The notes beneath the pieces are model-generated. The model was not told the origin of the DNA and made no database searches. It was given only the letters and a program-made list of their open reading frames with translations. Shown here piece by piece: positions 19,228-27,655 of a stretch of DNA of 64,000 nucleotides. Both the position numbers and the translations under genes were made by a program. The stretch's first letter is position 1, and every line of letters starts with the position of its first letter. The DNA comes from Site-B1 sp963722665. Lineage in GTDB: Bacteria > Bacteroidota > Bacteroidia > Flavobacteriales > Flavobacteriaceae. The DNA lies in assembly GCA_963722665.1 (NCBI GenBank), contig CAVRNW010000019.1:1-64000 (forward strand), given 5' to 3'.

Positions 19228-20676
19228 ATGGGAAAATATACTGAAGACGATTTAAGAGAAGAGTTAAAATCCAAGGAATACGAATACGGTTTTTATACAG
19301 ATATTGAATCTGATACATTTCCTGTTGGGTTAGATGAAGATATTGTCAGAGCAATCTCTAAAAAGAAGGAAGAACCACAATGGATGACGGAATGGAGATT
19401 GGAAGCTTTTAAAGCTTGGAAGAAAATGGAAGAACCGGAATGGGCTAATGTACATTACAAGAAACCAGATTTTCAGGCCATATCATATTATTCAGCTCCA
19501 AACAGCAAGCCAAAATATGATAGCATTGATGAAGTTGATCCGGAGTTACTGGCAACTTTTGAAAAGCTTGGGATATCCCTGGATGAACAAAAAAAATTAG
19601 CCGGAGTCGCAATGGACGTGGTTGTTGATTCAGTATCAGTAGCTACAACATTTAAAAAGACATTAGCTGAAAAAGGAATAATCTTCATGAGTATTTCTGA
19701 AGCTATCAAAGAACATCCGGAACTGGTTAAAAAATACATAGGCACCGTTGTACCACAAAGGGATAACTTTTATGCTGCCTTGAATTCGGCAGTATTTAGC
19801 GATGGGTCCTTCTGTTATATTCCAAAAGGTGTTCGTTGTCCAATGGAATTATCAACTTATTTCAGGATCAATCAGGCAGGAACAGGTCAATTCGAAAGAA
19901 CACTTGTTATTGCGGATGAAGGTAGCTATGTGAGTTATCTGGAAGGTTGTACTGCGCCAAGCAGAGACGAAAATCAATTACACGCTGCTGTGGTAGAACT
20001 TATTGCATTGGATAATGCCGAAATCAAGTATTCTACGGTGCAAAACTGGTATCCTGGAAATGCTGAAGGAAAAGGAGGAGTCTACAATTTTGTTACAAAA
20101 AGAGGCTTGTGTGAAACAAACTCCAAGATCTCCTGGACTCAAGTAGAAACAGGATCTGCGGTTACCTGGAAATATCCGTCATGTATATTAAAAGGAGATA
20201 ATTCAATAGGAGAATTTTATTCAATTGCAGTCACCAATAATTATCAGCAGGCCGATACCGGTACCAAAATGATACACATTGGAAAGAATACCAGATCAAC
20301 CATTATTAGTAAAGGTATTTCTGCCGGACATTCACAAAATAGCTATAGAGGTTTAGTGAAGGTAAATTCCGGAGCTGATAATGCACGTAACTTTTCTCAG
20401 TGTGATAGTTTATTAATGGGAAATGAATGTGGAGCACATACATTTCCATATATAGAGGTAAAGAATAAATCTGCTCAAATAGAGCACGAAGCCACTACAA
20501 GTAAAATTGGCGAAGACCAAATATTCTATTGCAATCAAAGAGGGATAGATATGGAAAAAGCCATTGCATTAATTGTTAATGGCTTCAGCAAGGATGTGTT
20601 GAATAAATTACCAATGGAGTTTGCAGTGGAAGCTCAGAAATTATTGGAAATAAGTTTAGAGGGATCAGTAGGATAA
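19228..20676 (+). CDS. sufB: Fe-S cluster assembly protein SufB
   Basis: The 482-residue protein has the SufB/SufD beta-helix core and SufB landmarks: GVRCPMELSTYFRIN, EGSYVSYLEGCTAP, AVVELIALDNAEIKYSTVQNWYPGN, ISAGHSQNSYRGLVKV and QIEHEATTSKIGEDQIFYCNQRGI. It forms the SufBC2D scaffold on which clusters are built from SufS sulfur. Confidence 0.97.
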   Translation: MGKYTEDDLREELKSKEYEYGFYTDIESDTFPVGLDEDIVRAISKKKEEPQWMTEWRLEAFKAWKKMEEPEWANVHYKKPDFQAISYYSAPNSKPKYDSIDEVDPELLATFEKLGISLDEQKKLAGVAMDVVVDSVSVATTFKKTLAEKGIIFMSISEAIKEHPELVKKYIGTVVPQRDNFYAALNSAVFSDGSFCYIPKGVRCPMELSTYFRINQAGTGQFERTLVIADEGSYVSYLEGCTAPSRDENQLHAAVVELIALDNAEIKYSTVQNWYPGNAEGKGGVYNFVTKRGLCETNSKISWTQVETGSAVTWKYPSCILKGDNSIGEFYSIAVTNNYQQADTGTKMIHIGKNTRSTIISKGISAGHSQNSYRGLVKVNSGADNARNFSQCDSLLMGNECGAHTFPYIEVKNKSAQIEHEATTSKIGEDQIFYCNQRGIDMEKAIALIVNGFSKDVLNKLPMEFAVEAQKLLEISLEGSVG

Positions 20677-20688
20677 AGAATATTAGAA

Positions 20689-21081
20689 ATGAAAAAATTC
20701 ATTTTACTGTTATTTTTTTCGGCATTATTTTTTGGATGCAAAACCGATTCTAAATCTGGAGAAGCCTCTGATTTAAGTAATGAAAACGATGAATTGATAG
20801 TTATGAAGGGCGATTTTATCTATTATGCAGATGCTGCAGTATTACAAACACCTAATGAAATATACGGTGTTGTCATAGATGAAAAAATGCATGAGCTGGA
20901 TAATGCTGTGAAACCTTATAAAGAAGATGTGACAGATATGATTTCGGTAACTGTAAAAGTGCGTCGATTCGAAAAACCTGAAAATGAAGAGGGTTGGCCA
21001 TATCAAATAGAAATAAAAGAAATATTGAAGGTTGAAAAACCAGACCCAAATAAAAAAGACATTATAAAAATAGGACAATAA
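20689..21081 (+). CDS. small lipoprotein inside the SUF operon
   Basis: The 130-residue protein starts MKKFILLLFFSALFFGCKTDSKSG, a lipoprotein signal with Cys near 17. The mature part is beta-rich (MKGDFIYYADAAVLQTPNEI, ISVTVKVRRFEKPENEEGW) and ends in a charged tail. It loosely resembles the OB-like domain of NlpE-type envelope lipoproteins, which is only an impression. It lies 12 bases after sufB and 4 bases before sufC, so it is certainly co-transcribed. Its link to Fe-S assembly is unknown. Confidence 0.75.
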   Translation: MKKFILLLFFSALFFGCKTDSKSGEASDLSNENDELIVMKGDFIYYADAAVLQTPNEIYGVVIDEKMHELDNAVKPYKEDVTDMISVTVKVRRFEKPENEEGWPYQIEIKEILKVEKPDPNKKDIIKIGQ

Positions 21082-21085
21082 GAAT

Positions 21086-21838
21086 ATGTTAAAGATAAAG
21101 GACTTACACGCAAGTGTTGAAGGGAAATCAATTTTAAAAGGAGTCAATCTGGATGTTAAAGCTGGCGAAGTACATGCTATTATGGGGCCAAATGGTTCCG
21201 GGAAAAGTACTTTGGCTGCGGTGATAGCCGGAAAGGAAGAATATGAAGTGACCAAAGGGGATATCTTTTTTGAAAATGAAAATATAGAAGACTTGGCCGC
21301 TGAGGAACGTGCTCATAAAGGAATATTTTTATCATTCCAATATCCGGTTGAAATACCAGGTGTCTCTGTAACCAATTTCATAAAAACTGCGATCAATGAA
21401 ACCAGAAAAGCAAAAGGGCTGGATGATATGCCTGCAAACGAAATGCTGAAACTGATCCGTGATAAAGCAGAACTTTTGGAAATTGACAGAAAGTTTTTAT
21501 CTCGTTCATTAAATGAAGGATTTTCAGGTGGTGAGAAAAAGAGGAATGAAATATTTCAAATGGCAATGCTTGAACCAAAACTGGCTATTTTGGATGAAAC
21601 GGATTCAGGGCTTGACATCGATGCGCTTCGTATTGTAGCCAATGGAGTTAACAAACTAAAAAGTAAAAACAATGCTGTGGTCGTTATAACCCATTATCAG
21701 AGGTTGTTAGAATATATTGTCCCTGACTTTGTTCATGTAATGCACAATGGCAGAATTGTAAAATCAGGCACAAAAGAGTTGGCTCATGAACTGGAAGCCA
21801 AAGGGTACGACTGGATAAAAGAAGAAGTGAACGCGTAA
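21086..21838 (+). CDS. sufC: Fe-S cluster assembly ATPase SufC
   Basis: The 250-residue ABC-type ATPase has Walker A (GPNGSGKSTLAAVIAGK), signature (LNEGFSGGEKKRNEIFQM), Walker B (LAILDETDSGLDIDAL) and switch His (VVVITHYQRLL). It partners SufB and SufD and drives conformational change of the scaffold. Confidence 0.97.
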   Translation: MLKIKDLHASVEGKSILKGVNLDVKAGEVHAIMGPNGSGKSTLAAVIAGKEEYEVTKGDIFFENENIEDLAAEERAHKGIFLSFQYPVEIPGVSVTNFIKTAINETRKAKGLDDMPANEMLKLIRDKAELLEIDRKFLSRSLNEGFSGGEKKRNEIFQMAMLEPKLAILDETDSGLDIDALRIVANGVNKLKSKNNAVVVITHYQRLLEYIVPDFVHVMHNGRIVKSGTKELAHELEAKGYDWIKEEVNA

Positions 21839-21993
21839 AATAAGTTGGCAGTCGCAGTCACATTTATCTGTTTTTCAATACTTGTGCGGACTCTTGCTTT
21901 AATGCGATCAAATTATTAAATAATAGTATCGAGATTTTCGTCGTTTTTTCAGAATTACTGAATGCTGCGAGTGAAAACTGAAAACTGAACAAA
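21839..21993. repeat. intergenic repeat-like stretch between sufC and sufD
   Basis: A 155-base gap interrupts an otherwise tight operon. It contains GTTGGCAGTCGCAGTCAC and GTGAAAACTGAAAACTGAAC, low-complexity strings that look like a dispersed intergenic element. A related fragment (GTTAACAGTTTGCAG) lies near 25915. There is no open reading frame. Confidence 0.4.
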
Positions 21994-23307
21994 ATGGATT
22001 TAAAAGAAAAACTAGTTTCCTCGTTTATGGCCTTTGAGAATAACGTTGATGTTACTACAAGGGTGCATGATATCAGGACAGAGGCGATCAAGGCATTTGA
22101 AGAAAAAGGATTTCCAACAAAAAAAGATGAATCCTGGAAGTACACCTCTTTAAATAAAATTTTAAAAACAGATTTCAGCGTTTTTCCAAAACAGGATAAT
22201 TCATTTGAATACAGCGATGTAAAGGGATATTTTATTCATGATATTGAGTCCTACAAATTGGTGTTCATTGATGGTAAATATTCATCTAATTTATCCAAAA
22301 CTACTCATGACGGGATGGATATTTGTTTAATGTCGGCCGCTTTAAATAAGCCAAAGTACAGGCTGGTTATAGATAATTATTTTAATAAAGCAGCAACAAA
22401 GGACAGTTTATGCTCATTGAATACAGCATTTTCAAATGAAGGAGCTTATATTCATATTCCAAAGAGTACGATAGTACAGAAACCAATTCAAATAGTGTAT
22501 TTTTCAACCGGAGATGAATCGGCTTTAATGCATCAGCCAAGAAATCTCATCGTAGTCGAAGAAAACTCTCATTTGCAAGTTATTGAACGTCATCAAAGTT
22601 TAACTTCTAATCCTGTATTAACTAACAGTGTGACCGAAGTATTTGCAAAGAAAAGGGCTATTGTTGATTATTATAAAATTCAGAATGATAACAACAATGC
22701 ATCCCTAATTGACAATACCTTTATTAATCAAAGGCAGGAAAGTCACTGTTCTGTTCACACCTTTTCTTTAGGCGGGAAATTGACTCGTAATAACCTTAAT
22801 TTCTATCAAAGAGGAGAAAGAATTAATTCGATATTAAAAGGAATCACGATTATAGAAGATAACCAACACGTTGATCACAGTACGCTGGTCCATCATATTG
22901 AACCAAATTGTGAGAGCCATCAGGATTATAAGGGAGTGTTTGGTGAAAACTCTACCGGTGTTTTTAATGGTAAGGTTATAGTAAATAAGGAAGCCCAAAA
23001 AACCAATGCGTTTCAGGCTAATAACAATATCCTGTTAAGTGATAAGGCTTCTATTAATACAAAACCACAATTGGAGATCTTTGCCGATGATGTTAAATGC
23101 TCTCATGGTTGTACAATAGGACAACTAGATGACAATGCAATGTTCTATTTAAAGACCAGAGGAATACCGGAAAAAGAAGCTAAAGCTCTTTTGACCTATG
23201 CCTTTGCAAATAATGTATTGGATTCAGTAAAAATTCCGGCATTAAAAGGTCGTATCACTAAATTAATTGCTCAAAAATTAAAAGTGAATATTGGGTTTGA
23301 TCTGTAA
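21994..23307 (+). CDS. sufD: Fe-S cluster assembly protein SufD
   Basis: The 437-residue protein shows KKDESWKYTSLNKIL near the N-terminus and the beta-helix core with HQDYKGVFGENSTGVFNGKV and KCSHGCTIGQLDDNAMFYLKTRGI, typical of SufD. It completes the SufBC2D complex. It follows sufC after the 155-base repeat-like gap. Confidence 0.96.
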   Translation: MDLKEKLVSSFMAFENNVDVTTRVHDIRTEAIKAFEEKGFPTKKDESWKYTSLNKILKTDFSVFPKQDNSFEYSDVKGYFIHDIESYKLVFIDGKYSSNLSKTTHDGMDICLMSAALNKPKYRLVIDNYFNKAATKDSLCSLNTAFSNEGAYIHIPKSTIVQKPIQIVYFSTGDESALMHQPRNLIVVEENSHLQVIERHQSLTSNPVLTNSVTEVFAKKRAIVDYYKIQNDNNNASLIDNTFINQRQESHCSVHTFSLGGKLTRNNLNFYQRGERINSILKGITIIEDNQHVDHSTLVHHIEPNCESHQDYKGVFGENSTGVFNGKVIVNKEAQKTNAFQANNNILLSDKASINTKPQLEIFADDVKCSHGCTIGQLDDNAMFYLKTRGIPEKEAKALLTYAFANNVLDSVKIPALKGRITKLIAQKLKVNIGFDL

Positions 23308-23337
23308 AAAATTCATGCTCCTAATTACAAAAATTCC

Positions 23338-24552
23338 ATGCTTGAGGTTGAAAAAATAAGAAAAGATTTTCCAATACTATTTCGTAAAGTTAATGGAAAT
23401 CCCTTGGTGTATCTGGATAATGCAGCTACGTCTCAAACACCTCAACAAGTCATAGATGTCATAGTTGATTATTACAGTAATTATAATGCCAACATACATC
23501 GTGGTGTTCATACATTAAGTCAGGAAGCCACTAATGCATATGAATTGGCAAGGCAAAAGATCCAGCATCATTTTAATGCGAAACATTCATATGAGATCAT
23601 CTTTACGTCAGGGACTACTCATGGTATTAATTTGGTTGCTAACGGATTTACATCGATATTGAAAAAAGGCGACGAAATAATTGTTTCGGCATTAGAACAT
23701 CACAGCAATATTGTGCCATGGCAAATGCTATGTGAGAGAACTGGAGCTATTTTGAAAGTAATACCAATGAGTCAGGAAGGTGAACTGATAATAACTGAAT
23801 ATGATAAATTACTTTCCGAAAAGGTAAAACTAGTCTTCGTTAATCATATATCGAACACATTAGGAACTATAAATCCTGTAAAAGAGATCATAAAAAAAGC
23901 ACATAAAATTGGTGCAGCAGTTTTGATCGATGGCGCACAGGCATGTCCTCATTTAATTCCTGATATGCAAGATATGGATGCCGATTTTTACGTTGCTTCG
24001 GCTCATAAATTATGCGGTCCAACGGGAGTAGGAATGCTCTATGGCAAGGAAAAATGGCTTAAGCAATTACCGCCTTACCAAGGAGGAGGAGAAATGATTG
24101 CCGAAGTGACCTTTGAGAAAACGTCCTATGCAGATCTGCCGTTTAAATTTGAAGCAGGGACACCAAATATATGTGGAGGAATAGCCTTTGGAGCAGCGCT
24201 TGATTACATGAATTCAATTGGGTTTGATAATATCGCGAATTACGAAAATGAGTTGTTAAAGTATGCAACAAAGGAATTATTGACCATTGAAGGTTTAAAG
24301 ATCTATGGTCCATTATCCAACAAAACTTCGGTTATTTCATTTAATTTAGAAGGTATTCATCCGTATGATGTTGGCAGTATATTAGATAAAATGGGAATAG
24401 AAGTTAGAACAGGTCATCACTGTACACAACCTATAATGGATTTTTACAAGATCCCCGGTACTGTCAGAGCATCCTTTGCATTTTATAACACTTTGGAAGA
24501 AGTTGATGCTCTTGTAAAGGCAGTAAAAAAGGCAAAAATGATGTTATCTTAA
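23338..24552 (+). CDS. sufS: group II cysteine desulfurase SufS
   Basis: The 404-residue PLP enzyme has YLDNAATSQTP, ALEHHSNIVPWQ, DGAQACPH and SAHKLCGPTGVG with the PLP Lys. The catalytic Cys is in RTGHHCTQPIM, in the group II context. It takes sulfur from cysteine and hands it to SufE. Confidence 0.96.
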   Translation: MLEVEKIRKDFPILFRKVNGNPLVYLDNAATSQTPQQVIDVIVDYYSNYNANIHRGVHTLSQEATNAYELARQKIQHHFNAKHSYEIIFTSGTTHGINLVANGFTSILKKGDEIIVSALEHHSNIVPWQMLCERTGAILKVIPMSQEGELIITEYDKLLSEKVKLVFVNHISNTLGTINPVKEIIKKAHKIGAAVLIDGAQACPHLIPDMQDMDADFYVASAHKLCGPTGVGMLYGKEKWLKQLPPYQGGGEMIAEVTFEKTSYADLPFKFEAGTPNICGGIAFGAALDYMNSIGFDNIANYENELLKYATKELLTIEGLKIYGPLSNKTSVISFNLEGIHPYDVGSILDKMGIEVRTGHHCTQPIMDFYKIPGTVRASFAFYNTLEEVDALVKAVKKAKMMLS

Positions 24553-24572
24553 AAATTTTCTTGAAATAATAC

Positions 24573-24603
24573 AAAAAGCAGCGTAGTTTAGGCGGCTTTT
24601 TTG
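24573..24603 (+). terminator. imperfect terminator after sufS
   Basis: AAAAAGCAGC and GGCGGCTTTTTT form a stem with a small mismatch, followed by a T-run. It may attenuate rather than end the operon, because sufE follows further on. Confidence 0.55.
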
Positions 24604-24642
24604 TGCTTAAAATTATCATTTGTCATAAATGTATAAATATGT

Positions 24643-25114
24643 ATGAAAATTTTGTTTAGCCTGTTGGCCTTGATACTAACCACAAAGGAATGTGAAAATA
24701 AGAATTCAATTGGTGATGCTAAAAAAACTGAAATTGTGAATTCTGATAAAGTTTCTCAAGAACAAAAAGATTACATCATTGAATATTCGGCTATTTCAAG
24801 AGGAATATTTAATGAGATTAAAATCAACAACAATACTATTTCTGTTCAAAAGAATCGAAATTCAAAACCTGTAGTTTCTGAATTGAATAATGAAATGAGG
24901 GAAGATCTTATGAAAAAATTAGATGAGATTGATATCACTTTGTTGCCTAAACTAAAAGCTCCAACAGAAAAACGATTTTTTGATGGTGCTGCTCATGCAA
25001 CTCTTAAAATAACAGTTGATGGTAAAACCTATTCCACCACAAGTTTTGATCATGGTTCCCCGCCTGAAGAGGTCAAGGCCACTTTGTGATAGAATTGTGC
25101 AATATCTGAAATGA
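24643..25114 (+). CDS. putative exported protein between sufS and sufE (probable frameshift near 25079)
   Basis: As given, the frame from 24643 stops at 25089 after 148 codons (VKATL). Removing one base near 25079 extends it to VKALCDRIVQYLK with a stop at 25112-25114, a natural helical ending. The N-terminus (MKILFSLLALILTTKEC) is hydrophobic and probably an export signal; the Cys could be lipidated but lacks a standard lipobox. The middle has ISRGIFNEIKINNNTISVQK and KTYSTTSFDHGSPPEEV. The family is not recognised. Confidence 0.6.
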
Positions 25115-25161
25115 TTTGATAGGCAAGTAATGAAATTGTATTTTTGATAAAAATAAATCAG

Positions 25162-25584
25162 GTGACTATAGTAGACATACAAAACGAAATAATTGACGAA
25201 TTTTCAATGTTTGAAGATTGGGAAGAACGCTATCAATATATGATCGATCTGGGTAAAACCTTGCCTTTGATTGACGAAAAATATAAAACGGAAGACAATA
25301 TAATTAAAGGCTGCCAAAGTAAAGTTTGGGTTCATGCCGAAATGAAAGACGATAAAGTGGTCTTCACGGCAGATAGCGACGCTATAATTACAAAGGGAAT
25401 TATCGCAATTCTAATTCGCGTGTTTTCAAATCAGCACCCAAAGGATATCATTGATGCCAAAACAGATTTTATTGATAAGATCGGACTCAAAGAACATTTG
25501 TCACCAACACGTGCAAACGGATTGGTAAGTATGATAAAGCAACTTAAAATGTATGCCATTGCATACCAAACACAATTACAATAA
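25162..25584 (+). CDS. sufE: SufE family sulfur-transfer protein
   Basis: The GTG at 25162 is chosen as start, giving MTIVDIQNEIIDEFSMFEDWEERYQYMIDLGK. An in-frame TTG at 25144 adds six unlikely residues. The acceptor Cys is in NIIKGCQSKVWVHAE. SufE takes persulfide from SufS and stimulates it. The stop codon overlaps the next ATG by one base (TAATG), so translation is probably coupled. Confidence 0.94.
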   Translation: MTIVDIQNEIIDEFSMFEDWEERYQYMIDLGKTLPLIDEKYKTEDNIIKGCQSKVWVHAEMKDDKVVFTADSDAIITKGIIAILIRVFSNQHPKDIIDAKTDFIDKIGLKEHLSPTRANGLVSMIKQLKMYAIAYQTQLQ

Positions 25585-25910
25585 TGAGCGAAACAAAAAT
25601 AGACACTAATAAACTAGGAGAAAAGATAGTAGGAGTCCTAAAAACGATTTTTGACCCTGAAATTCCTGTCGACATCTATGAATTAGGATTAATTTATGAT
25701 GTTTTTGTAAATGAAGATCTTGATGTGAAGATATTAATGACCTTAACAACGCCTAATTGTCCGGTTGCAGAAACACTACCACTTGAAGTTGAGGAAAAGG
25801 TTAAATCTATAAACGAAGTAAAAAGTGCGGTAGTAGAAATTACTTTTGATCCCCCCTGGAATCAGGATCTTATGAGCGAAGAAGCAAAACTGGAATTAGG
25901 AATGCTCTAA
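25584..25910 (+). CDS. SUF-associated DUF59/MIP18-family protein (SufT-like)
   Basis: The 108-residue protein has FDPEIPVDIYELGLIYDV and MTLTTPNCPVAETLP with the conserved Cys, then VEITFDPPWNQDLMSEEAKLELGML. This is the DUF59 domain linked to Fe-S protein maturation (SufT, MIP18). It overlaps sufE by one base. Confidence 0.93.
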   Translation: MSETKIDTNKLGEKIVGVLKTIFDPEIPVDIYELGLIYDVFVNEDLDVKILMTLTTPNCPVAETLPLEVEEKVKSINEVKSAVVEITFDPPWNQDLMSEEAKLELGML

Positions 25911-26038
25911 AATAGTTAACAGTTTGCAGCATTTACTCGAACGGAAATTAGAAATTGAATTAATTCTAAACTTTTACATTATTATTAACAATTAAAATCT
26001 CTCCTATTGGGAGAGATGTCGCAGAGCGACAGAGTGGG
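25911..26038 (+). repeat. REP-like intergenic element with two back-to-back hairpins
   Basis: ATCTCTCC (25997-26004) pairs with GGAGAGAT (26010-26017) over a 5-base loop. TGTCGC (26017-26022) pairs with GCGACA (26026-26031) over AGA. The element runs directly into the DUF2480 start codon (GAGTGGGATG). The left part (25911-25990) is AT-rich, with GTTAACAGTTTGCAG resembling the sufC-sufD spacer. Confidence 0.6.
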
Positions 26039-26545
26039 ATGAAAGACGAAATTGTAAATCGCGTTGCGAATAGTAAATTAGTAACCATTGATCTTGAAGA
26101 TTACTATCCTGAAGGGAAACGTATAATATTTGATATTAAGGATTGGTTACATGAAGGATTGGTTCTGCGTGAGAAAGATTTCAGAGAAAAAGCCAAATCA
26201 TTTGACTGGTCTCAGTACCAAAATTGCTATGTAGCATTAACCTGCACCACTGATGCCACCATTCCAGCCTGGGCTTATATGCTTTTAGTCGTTTATTTAG
26301 AACCTTTTGTCGAAAAAGCCATAATTGGGGACCTGGAAGCATTAGAAACTTCTATCTATCAGGACATTTTAAATCAATTAGACACTTCAAAATACATAGA
26401 TAAACCTGTCATCATTAAAGGGTGCAGCCATATGCCAGTGCCTGCAAATGCTTATGTTATGCTCATAAACAGGCTCAAACCAATTGCCGGATCCATAATG
26501 TATGGAGAAGCATGTTCTTCAGTGCCACTTTTCAAGAAACGATAA
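26039..26545 (+). CDS. DUF2480 family protein
   Basis: The 168-residue protein is recognised as the Bacteroidota DUF2480 family: LVTIDLEDYYPEGKRIIFDIKDWLHEGLVLREKDFRE, NCYVALTCTTDATIPAWAYM and KPVIIKGCSHMPVPANAYV. Two conserved Cys (in LTCTTD and KGCSH) would suit metal or Fe-S use. It commonly follows suf genes, so a role in Fe-S metabolism is an inference. The start ATG lies at the very end of the hairpin element. Confidence 0.85.
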   Translation: MKDEIVNRVANSKLVTIDLEDYYPEGKRIIFDIKDWLHEGLVLREKDFREKAKSFDWSQYQNCYVALTCTTDATIPAWAYMLLVVYLEPFVEKAIIGDLEALETSIYQDILNQLDTSKYIDKPVIIKGCSHMPVPANAYVMLINRLKPIAGSIMYGEACSSVPLFKKR

Positions 26546-26598
26546 CTCAAATATTTTTAAATAGCTGTAATACAGTATTATATGACATTTTCTTGATT

Positions 26599-26628
26599 TT
26601 GTCAAAATGAGTTTTAGATATATATTTG
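26599..26628 (+). promoter_or_regulatory. promoter of the DUF3078 gene (TTG-N19-TAnnTTTG)
   Basis: TTG (26599-26601), 19 bases, TATATTTG (26621-26628). The leader to the ATG at 26675 is about 40 bases. Confidence 0.78.
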
Positions 26629-26674
26629 CCAAAATTTTTACATTGAACTTTAACATTAATTAAAACTTATTAAA

Positions 26675-27604
26675 ATGACTAAAAAATTAATTTTATTACT
26701 TGCATTATTTGTTGGGATAAATTCCATAAATGCACAGACAAAGGAAGAGTTAAAATCTCAAAAAGCTGAGAAGCAAGCTGCTGCAGATGCTTTACAAGGA
26801 GAGGCCAATGCATTACAAGCCCAAATTGATGCCTTACCAGGTTGGAGAAAAGGCGCTTTCGGTACTATTGGAGGAACTATTTCAGAATTCAGTAACTGGT
26901 ATTCTCAAGGATTTCCAAATAATTCATCAGGAAATATCGGTTTTACAGTAAATGCATTTGCAAACAATCTGCAAGAAAAATTCTTTTGGAGAAATTCTGC
27001 AAATGTAAATTTTGCTTGGGTAAAATTAGACGATAAGGATGATGCTACAGACAATGATTCCTTTAGAGAAGCTACAGATGTGTTTAATATTACATCCTTA
27101 TATGGTAGAAAATTGAGCGAAAAATTTGCAATTTCCACATTAGGTGAGTATAGAACTACAATATTAAATAACTTTAATGATCCTGGTTATTTAGATCTGG
27201 GTGTTGGTGCTACATGGACACCTATCACCGATTTAATTGTGGTTATTCATCCACTTAACTACAATTTTGTTTTCAGTAAAGGAGACAGCGTTTTTGAGTC
27301 ATCTTTGGGTGCAAAAATTGTTGCAGATTATACAAGACAAATAGGTGCGGTTAATTTCAAAACCAATTTATCAATGTTCCAGAGTTATAAAAGCGGAGAC
27401 TATTCAAACTGGACATGGACAAACTCATTTGGATATACATTATGGAAAATGATTGGTGTAGGATTTGATTTTGGATTAAGAAGCAATAAGCAAGAAGCAC
27501 TCAATTATTCGTTGGCTCAGGTTCCTCCGACAGCGACTACTTTTGATAACTTAGACAATAAATTACAAACATATTGGATGATTGGTTTAAATTATAAATT
27601 GTAA
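26675..27604 (+). CDS. DUF3078 outer-membrane-type protein
   Basis: The 309-residue protein begins with a signal peptide (MTKKLILLLALFVGINSINAQ). A short coiled-coil segment (KEELKSQKAEKQAAADALQGEANALQ at about 23-50, given here in part) follows. The rest is beta-rich, with FGTIGGTISEFSNWYSQGFPNN and a C-terminal YWMIGLNYKL strand ending in an aliphatic residue. This matches DUF3078, predicted to be a beta-barrel of unknown function. It has its own promoter and terminator. Confidence 0.85.
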   Translation: MTKKLILLLALFVGINSINAQTKEELKSQKAEKQAAADALQGEANALQAQIDALPGWRKGAFGTIGGTISEFSNWYSQGFPNNSSGNIGFTVNAFANNLQEKFFWRNSANVNFAWVKLDDKDDATDNDSFREATDVFNITSLYGRKLSEKFAISTLGEYRTTILNNFNDPGYLDLGVGATWTPITDLIVVIHPLNYNFVFSKGDSVFESSLGAKIVADYTRQIGAVNFKTNLSMFQSYKSGDYSNWTWTNSFGYTLWKMIGVGFDFGLRSNKQEALNYSLAQVPPTATTFDNLDNKLQTYWMIGLNYKL

Positions 27605-27621
27605 TATCTAAGTCACTTAAT

Positions 27622-27655
27622 AAAAAAAGCTCGCTAAGTATAGCGAGTTTTTTTT
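27622..27655. terminator. bidirectional terminator between DUF3078 gene and hflX
   Basis: AAAAAAAGCTCGCTA and TAGCGAGTTTTTTTT form a strong hairpin with a 4-base loop. The T-run overlaps the hflX stop codon. Confidence 0.88.

Noticed and set aside
26422..26610. 62-codon open frame overlapping the end of the DUF2480 gene
   Set aside because: It is in another frame of a clear gene and shows no independent features.
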